From DATKMG01 sp035541995 (GTDB taxonomy: Bacteria; Acidobacteriota; Terriglobia; Versatilivoradales; Versatilivoraceae), in contig DATKMG010000689.1 of the NCBI GenBank assembly GCA_035541995.1, forward strand, positions 1 through 11,404: a stretch of DNA of 11,404 bases, read 5' to 3'. The position numbers and the translations under genes are program-made. The notes under the pieces are model-generated. The model saw nothing but the letters and a program-made list of their open reading frames with translations, made no database searches and was not told the DNA's origin. Every line of letters begins with the position of its first letter. Position 1 is the stretch's first letter. Of the stretch, positions 7,926-11,404 are shown piece after piece.

Positions 7926-9194
7926 TCAGTATACTGTGCGTTTCTGCACCTGGTCCTTTGTCGCTAGAGAAAAACGACGGTCGACGGTCTTCTCCTCACC
8001 ACTGACCCTGGCAGCCACATACTCACCCAGTGCCGGGCCGTGCTTAAAACCGTGACCGGACCCTCCCCCGATTAGCCACACATTGTCAAAATCAGGGTGA
8101 CGGTCGATCAGGAAATCGCCGTTCGATGTGTTTTCATACTGGCAAACCCGTGTTTCAACGACTGGCGCACTCTTGAGCGCGGGAAAGCGCCCGGCAATGT
8201 ACTCCCGCACCGCGGCGAGGTCCTCTGCCGTCGTTACTCTCTGGCTGGTATCAGGATCAAACGGCGGACCGTGGCGGTCCAGCGCGACCTTGAAACCACG
8301 GTTCTCAAGATCAGGAAGACCGTAGATTTCGCTGCCAAAATCAATCCACACCGGCATCTGAGGTGGCGCAAAACGGCGGTCTCCAGCAGCCACACCGAAA
8401 AAGAAGACTTCCTGACGCGTGGAGTATATGCGCCCTTCAAGCACCGCTGGGAAAACCTTGGGCAGCCAGGGCCCGCAAGCAAAGACGAAGCTATCGGCGA
8501 TGATCGTTGCGCCGCCCCGTGTGGTAACGTGGTCGAGCTTACCCTTGCCTTGTGGCGATATTGCCGCCTCGGGCAGGTAGTCAACCCCGCTTTTGACCGT
8601 CGCTTCCACCAGCGCTTGCACGGCGCGCCGCGCCAATATGGCTCCGCTTTCGGGTTCGTAAATAGCCCACGTGACTGGGCCGAAAGTAATCTGAGGATAG
8701 CGGTTCTCCAGGTCGGTCCGCGACAGTCTCTCGTGGCGGACACCCAGCTTCCCCAAGGTTTCGAGGCTCTTGGACGATAGTGGATCGTCAGCCCGCGCCA
8801 TCATTAGCACTCCCGTCTGATAAAACAAATGCTGCCCCGTGCGTGCAAAAAGTTCCTGCCACATTGTGAGCGAACGCTGCGCCCAGCGGGAGTAAAACTC
8901 CACATCACCGTAGCTGCAGCGGATCACACGAGATTCCCCACCCGAACTGGCCCGGCTATTGGCGGGACCATAGCCGTCCAGGAGTACCACGGATTTCCCT
9001 CCTCTTCGCAGATGGTGGGTAGTCCATGCGCCAAAGACTCCAGCCCCAACGACGGCCACGTCATAAAACGTACCTGTTCTTACCGCGAAGCCACCCGAAG
9101 TCTGCCCGGCTGCTCGAAGGCCTGTTGAGAAGGCAGCACCTGCTGCGAGAGACTTTACAAATGCACGACGACGCTGTTTCATAGAAGTGCCCAT
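7926..9194 (-). CDS. Tat-exported FAD-dependent oxidoreductase, monomeric sarcosine oxidase / DAO family
   Basis: This is a 422-residue flavoprotein of the glycine/D-amino-acid oxidase fold, which oxidises C-N bonds of secondary or primary amines, usually producing H2O2. The N-terminus MGTSMKQRRRAFVKS has a twin-arginine motif, followed by a hydrophobic Ala/Gly segment and a possible cleavage site near LRAAGQ, so export of the folded protein is inferred. The FAD-binding VVGAGVFG lies at about 48-55, followed by GGESRVIRCSYGD, a family signature. Cys351 in RVCQYENT aligns with the Cys that covalently holds FAD in monomeric sarcosine oxidase, and Lys302 (RGFKVAL) with its oxygen-activating Lys. 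GGGSGHGFKHGP near the end is also typical. The His pair usual before the flavin-site Arg is replaced by Gly-Gly, and the substrate-loop His equivalent to MSOX His269 appears changed, so sarcosine itself is doubtful. ATG 9192-9194 is chosen; ATG 9180-9182 is possible. A longer frame to 9281 would run into the 9220-9315 hairpin element and is rejected. Confidence 0.88.
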   Translation of the reverse strand: MGTSMKQRRRAFVKSLAAGAAFSTGLRAAGQTSGGFAVRTGTFYDVAVVGAGVFGAWTTHHLRRGGKSVVLLDGYGPANSRASSGGESRVIRCSYGDVEFYSRWAQRSLTMWQELFARTGQHLFYQTGVLMMARADDPLSSKSLETLGKLGVRHERLSRTDLENRYPQITFGPVTWAIYEPESGAILARRAVQALVEATVKSGVDYLPEAAISPQGKGKLDHVTTRGGATIIADSFVFACGPWLPKVFPAVLEGRIYSTRQEVFFFGVAAGDRRFAPPQMPVWIDFGSEIYGLPDLENRGFKVALDRHGPPFDPDTSQRVTTAEDLAAVREYIAGRFPALKSAPVVETRVCQYENTSNGDFLIDRHPDFDNVWLIGGGSGHGFKHGPALGEYVAARVSGEEKTVDRRFSLATKDQVQKRTVY

Positions 9195-9385
9195 GACCTT
9201 TTCAAGTTCACCACCGCAAATGAAAATGCTGGAGGGCCCCGCTTTGTCGGGGCTACGGTCGCCACGGGTGACAGCAGTCACCCGCGCGACCCTCCACCAA
9301 GAACCGCATTTTCATAAAGGTTTTTCCACTTTTCGTCCGGGTAGGTTTTACCGTTTCATACCAATTCTCCTGACCAGGCCTTTCC
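9195..9385. other. Intergenic region between the Lnt-like gene and the flavoprotein gene
   Basis: These 191 bases lie downstream of the Lnt-like stop and upstream of the flavoprotein start. Half of the space is the nested inverted repeat described separately. On the minus strand the remaining 70 bases before the element contain no convincing -35/-10 pair, so readthrough from the Lnt-like gene cannot be excluded. No T-run follows the element in the minus direction, which argues against a standard terminator. Confidence 0.5.
9220..9315 (-). repeat. Nested inverted repeat, three-way-junction fold (candidate leader RNA or REP-like element)
   Basis: The outer stem is a perfect 10-bp inverted repeat, ATGAAAATGC (9220-9229) with GCATTTTCAT (9306-9315). 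Inside it, TGGAGGG (9230-9236) pairs with CCCTCCA (9290-9296). This encloses two hairpins. One is CCCCG-ctttgt-CGGGG (9237-9252). The other is GGTCGC/GCGACC (9257-9262 with 9286-9291) extended by CGGGTGAC-agca-GTCACCCG (9265-9284). The two inner stems compete for two bases at 9290-9291. The element ends 25 bases before the flavoprotein ATG and sits entirely in intergenic DNA. Strand is given as minus because the flanking genes are read that way. The geometry is RNA-like. It does not match the conserved cores of SAM-I, glycine, TPP or THF riboswitches as I know them. A dispersed palindromic repeat is the main alternative. Confidence 0.7.
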
Positions 9386-10951
9386 TCAGGCTGCAGGGTC
9401 CATGCTTCGTCCAGTTCTCGTGGCTTGCCCAATCAGCCATAGCAAGCCCGCCAGGCAGGCCCATGCGAACCAATCTCCCAGCTTTCCGTACAAGGTTCGA
9501 ACACCCTTGCTCGGGATTTCAGAGATCATGACATAGTCAGTCGCGCTAAAGTGATCCATCGCCGCCAATCGCCGACCCTGGTAGTCAAATGCCGCCGAAA
9601 GCCCATGGCTAGTGTGACGAATCAGGTTGAATCCCTGCTCGATGGCCCGGAAGCTGGCCATCTGGGTGTGCCAAGGGTCAATCGCCTGCCAGTCGTTCGA
9701 AGGATCCAAGACTACGTCCGCTCCTAGCCTACCCGCTTGTGCCAGCAACTGCGGAAAATCGCCATCGAAGCAGATAATTGAACTAAGCCGACCATATGTC
9801 GTGTCTGAAACCCGAAGTTTGCCGTCCTGGATGACGGAAATTGCAGCTTCGCTGCCCGGGACTGGGCGGGCCTTATAGTATTCCCAAGCCACCTGGCCAG
9901 CCGGATCAATAAGCACCAGTTTATTCTCGAGCGGCCGCTGCTGGCCTGCGTTCCAAACCGCCAGGGACATCCCCAGGTAGATTCGGTACCTTGCAGCCAA
10001 TTCGCGTCCCTGAGCGATGAAAGCGGCTTCGTCTTCTTTCAAGACCGGCGCGTTGGCCTCGCCCCAGAACACGATTCTCGCACCTGCTTGTGCTTCCCGC
10101 TCAGAGCGTGCCAACAGATTGTCATCGACGGCCTTTCCCCAATCCCGGACTTGCCTGACTTCTTCAGGCGAGAGCCGATTGTGCATCATGTTTTTCCAAA
10201 CAACATCGCTCAACTCATTTGAGACCTTGAGGCGCGAAAGCGAGGCCACGCGGACCGTTTGAGAAGATGGAGGGAACAGCGTCATCCGCGCCCCACCCAG
10301 CAGCACGATCAAGGTGATAGCTCCAAGGCACAACAGGGACCCGGAGCGCACGCGCTTCGTTTCGAGGCCCTCCTCCCAGACCCAATTGCAAACGGAGGCA
10401 AACCATCCAATCAGGAAAGTGAGGCCCCATAGTCCAGTCACCGAAAGGATTTGCAGCAGTGGCAGACTGCCATACTGTGAGTAGGCAATCGCTGCCCAAC
10501 TTCCATATGGTCCCAATGAGTTCAGGTATTCCACCGCTGCCCACGACATGGGGAAGACCAGAGTTGCAGCCAAGCCGTTAAGCCGGTGCACGAGCCCTCG
10601 ATCGACAAGGTAGGGCAGAACGCTTACGGCCCCTATGAAGGCGAGGAAGATGAGATAGATCGCTCCCGGAATTGGTACCATCCCTCGAAATTGAAAGCTA
10701 AAGGTCGCTATCAGCAATAGGTAGGCAATCGGCAATCCCACCGCTGCTCGCTGTGTACGCACAAACCGCAACAGAAAAACCGGGGACAGCCACGCGGCAA
10801 GCGGAACACTGTTCGCACCGTTGGAAAACAACAGAAGCACTACTGCCAGGGCCAGCCACGCCCACCTTCGCCAGCCTCCAGGCATGACATGAACTGCCAT
10901 GCGGCGTGAATCGTCCGATACTGGCTCATGATTTGTGATGGTTGTCTGCAT
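9386..10951 (-). CDS. Apolipoprotein N-acyltransferase-like (Lnt / carbon-nitrogen hydrolase family) membrane protein
   Basis: This 521-residue protein has the Lnt layout: several membrane spans in the first ~225 residues, a nitrilase-fold domain (about 230-480), and a final span (GDWFAWACLAGLLWLIGQ, 492-509). In Lnt this enzyme N-acylates the N-terminal Cys of apolipoproteins on the periplasmic side of the inner membrane. The Glu-Lys-Cys triad is visible as Glu298 (FWGEAN), Lys360 (EYYKARPVPGSE) and Cys394 (IICFDGDFP). Glu368 corresponds to a further conserved Glu. The downstream SNDWQAIDP and MASFRAIEQGFNLIRHTS also match the family. The catalytic Cys motif is CFD rather than the CYE usual in proteobacterial Lnt, so this may be a divergent Lnt or a paralogue with another acyl or amide substrate; hence no symbol. 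AGGGAGG five bases before the ATG (10949-10951) supports the start. The gene is codirectional with the flavoprotein unit, 191 bp away. Confidence 0.85.
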   Translation of the reverse strand: MQTTITNHEPVSDDSRRMAVHVMPGGWRRWAWLALAVVLLLFSNGANSVPLAAWLSPVFLLRFVRTQRAAVGLPIAYLLLIATFSFQFRGMVPIPGAIYLIFLAFIGAVSVLPYLVDRGLVHRLNGLAATLVFPMSWAAVEYLNSLGPYGSWAAIAYSQYGSLPLLQILSVTGLWGLTFLIGWFASVCNWVWEEGLETKRVRSGSLLCLGAITLIVLLGGARMTLFPPSSQTVRVASLSRLKVSNELSDVVWKNMMHNRLSPEEVRQVRDWGKAVDDNLLARSEREAQAGARIVFWGEANAPVLKEDEAAFIAQGRELAARYRIYLGMSLAVWNAGQQRPLENKLVLIDPAGQVAWEYYKARPVPGSEAAISVIQDGKLRVSDTTYGRLSSIICFDGDFPQLLAQAGRLGADVVLDPSNDWQAIDPWHTQMASFRAIEQGFNLIRHTSHGLSAAFDYQGRRLAAMDHFSATDYVMISEIPSKGVRTLYGKLGDWFAWACLAGLLWLIGQATRTGRSMDPAA

Positions 10952-11055
10952 GACGCCTCCCTTTTTGCTCCTTCCATGCGGACTGTCTCAGTGAACTCGC
11001 GCTGTGTTGGGGCTTCTTGTTGCCGCCAATAGATGGATTGAAATCTTCATGTGGT

Positions 11056-11073
11056 GTTACTGTTACTGTTACT
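11056..11073. repeat. Three perfect tandem copies of GTTACT
   Basis: GTTACT is repeated three times without interruption at 11056-11073 and continues with TG, about 105-120 bases upstream of the Lnt-like start. The 6-bp period suggests a microsatellite-type repeat. Its phase-variation potential in the promoter/leader region is only a possibility. Confidence 0.85.
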
Positions 11074-11205
11074 GTCATCAAATGTTGAAGCGCTTAGTAT
11101 AAAACTTCAGACTGCATTCCGTTGCATTAGTTTTTGGGAGGAGATTTTCAAGAGAGCCATTCATGCTGCAGGGCGGCACCATCGACAATGAAAACCCATC
11201 CGATT

Positions 11206-11229
11206 CCCCCTTTGAAGGGGGTAAGGGGG
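11206..11229. repeat. REP-like palindrome CCCCC-tttgaa-GGGGG-taa-GGGGG
   Basis: CCCCC (11206-11210) can pair with GGGGG at 11217-11221, with TTTGAA between them; two TT/AA pairs extend the stem and leave a two-base loop. A second GGGGG follows after TAA (11225-11229), so two alternative hairpins are possible. Very similar C-run/G-run palindromes occur in many copies between genes in acidobacterial, deltaproteobacterial and cyanobacterial genomes, so this is probably one copy of a dispersed intergenic repeat. Confidence 0.65.
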
Positions 11230-11261
11230 TTGTCTCCATTCCGACCTGACCGGTTCACTTA

Positions 11262-11404
11262 ATGACGGGACACCTTCCAGCGGCCTACGACTGCCCCCCC
11301 GAACGATATTTTCAGAGGAGAGTCCGAGAATTGTTCGGACTGGCGTTTTCCGCTTATCCGTCGTATCATCGCGTTCATTTCCGGAATAATATTACCCGCA
11401 TCCA
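11262..11404 (+). CDS. Possible start of an unrecognised gene (runs off right edge)
   Basis: From ATG 11262 the frame stays open for 47 codons to the window end, beginning MTGHLPAAYDCPPERYFQRR and continuing with an aromatic- and Arg-rich stretch. I do not recognise the family. There is no clear ribosome binding site, and an in-frame TGA lies 15 bases upstream. An open frame of this length can arise by chance, so this is a weak call. It would be the first plus-strand gene divergent from the Lnt-like gene. Confidence 0.25.
   Translation, partial: MTGHLPAAYDCPPERYFQRRVRELFGLAFSAYPSYHRVHFRNNITRI
11321..11341. other. Inverted repeat AGTCCGA / TCGGACT
   Basis: A perfect 7-bp stem (11321-11327 with 11335-11341) has a 7-base loop and is followed on the plus strand by GGCGTTTTCC. 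The four-T run is short and offset, so it is a poor intrinsic terminator. If the open frame at 11262 is real, this lies inside coding sequence. Confidence 0.4.

Larger units (their letters stand above)
10952..11261. other. Intergenic region upstream of the Lnt-like gene
   Basis: No convincing gene lies here. An ATG at 11163 opens only 28 codons before a TGA at 11247-11249, running through the palindrome at 11206-11229, and looks fortuitous. A possible minus-strand -10 for the Lnt-like gene is TATACT (plus-strand 11096-11101), but no acceptable -35 accompanies it and the leader would be about 140 bases. The region also holds a three-copy hexanucleotide repeat and a REP-like palindrome, listed separately. 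Confidence 0.5.

Noticed and set aside
8097..8780. 227-codon open frame on the plus strand
   Set aside because: It lies antisense within the flavoprotein gene, whose motifs are unambiguous, and its translation shows no recognisable domain.
9195..9281. Extension of the flavoprotein to ATG 9281
   Set aside because: The extra 29 codons would start inside the 9220-9315 hairpin element, have no Shine-Dalgarno sequence and would bury the Tat signal away from the N-terminus.
9220..9315. Assignment of the structured element to SAM-I, glycine, TPP, THF or c-di-GMP riboswitches
   Set aside because: The stems resemble a three-way junction, and a GGTGGAGGG string recalls SAM-I, but the other conserved core segments of these classes are not visible.
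11056..11073. CRISPR array
   Set aside because: The repeats are contiguous 6-mers with no spacers and no cas genes nearby.

Overview
The window looks like chromosomal DNA of a Gram-negative, probably soil or sediment bacterium. Acidobacteriota (Solibacter/Bryobacter-like) is the best guess, with Verrucomicrobia as an alternative. This rests on gene content. The hybrid sensor kinase has a periplasmic region of OB-fold-like repeats (motifs such as GYPVHIRGVVTYF and LFVQDESAGIWV) that I associate with kinases of these phyla. A family-63-type glucosidase and a divergent apolipoprotein N-acyltransferase-like protein are also present. No rRNA, tRNA, CRISPR array, integrase or intact insertion sequence was seen.

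Layout: (1) 1-763, minus strand: the N-terminal 254 codons of a GH63/MGH1-like glucosidase that runs off the left edge. (2) 764-1268: a divergent intergenic region with a TATAAT box serving the kinase gene. (3) 1269-5138, plus strand: a 1289-residue hybrid histidine kinase (signal peptide, periplasmic repeats, one membrane span, PAS-PAS-HisKA-HATPase-REC-REC). (4) 5139-5265: a short convergent gap. (5) 5266-9194, minus strand: a tight three-gene unit read as Tat-exported sarcosine-oxidase-like flavoprotein, then MFS transporter (9-bp gap), then MatB-like acyl-CoA synthetase (ATGA overlap). (6) 9220-9315: a compact nested inverted repeat that folds as a cloverleaf-like three-way junction, just upstream of the flavoprotein. 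(7) 9386-10951, minus strand: an Lnt/nitrilase-family membrane protein. (8) 10952-11404: mostly non-coding, with a three-copy hexanucleotide repeat, a REP-like CCCCC/GGGGG palindrome and a possible open frame running off the right edge.

Genes 5-7 are codirectional. The three-gene unit suggests a small catabolic route: oxidation of an N-substituted or amine-bearing compound outside the cytoplasm, uptake of a product or related carboxylate by the MFS carrier, and activation to a CoA thioester by the ligase. Substrates cannot be fixed from sequence. The most interesting unexplained signal is the structured element at 9220-9315. It is either a cis-acting leader RNA for this unit or a dispersed palindromic repeat.
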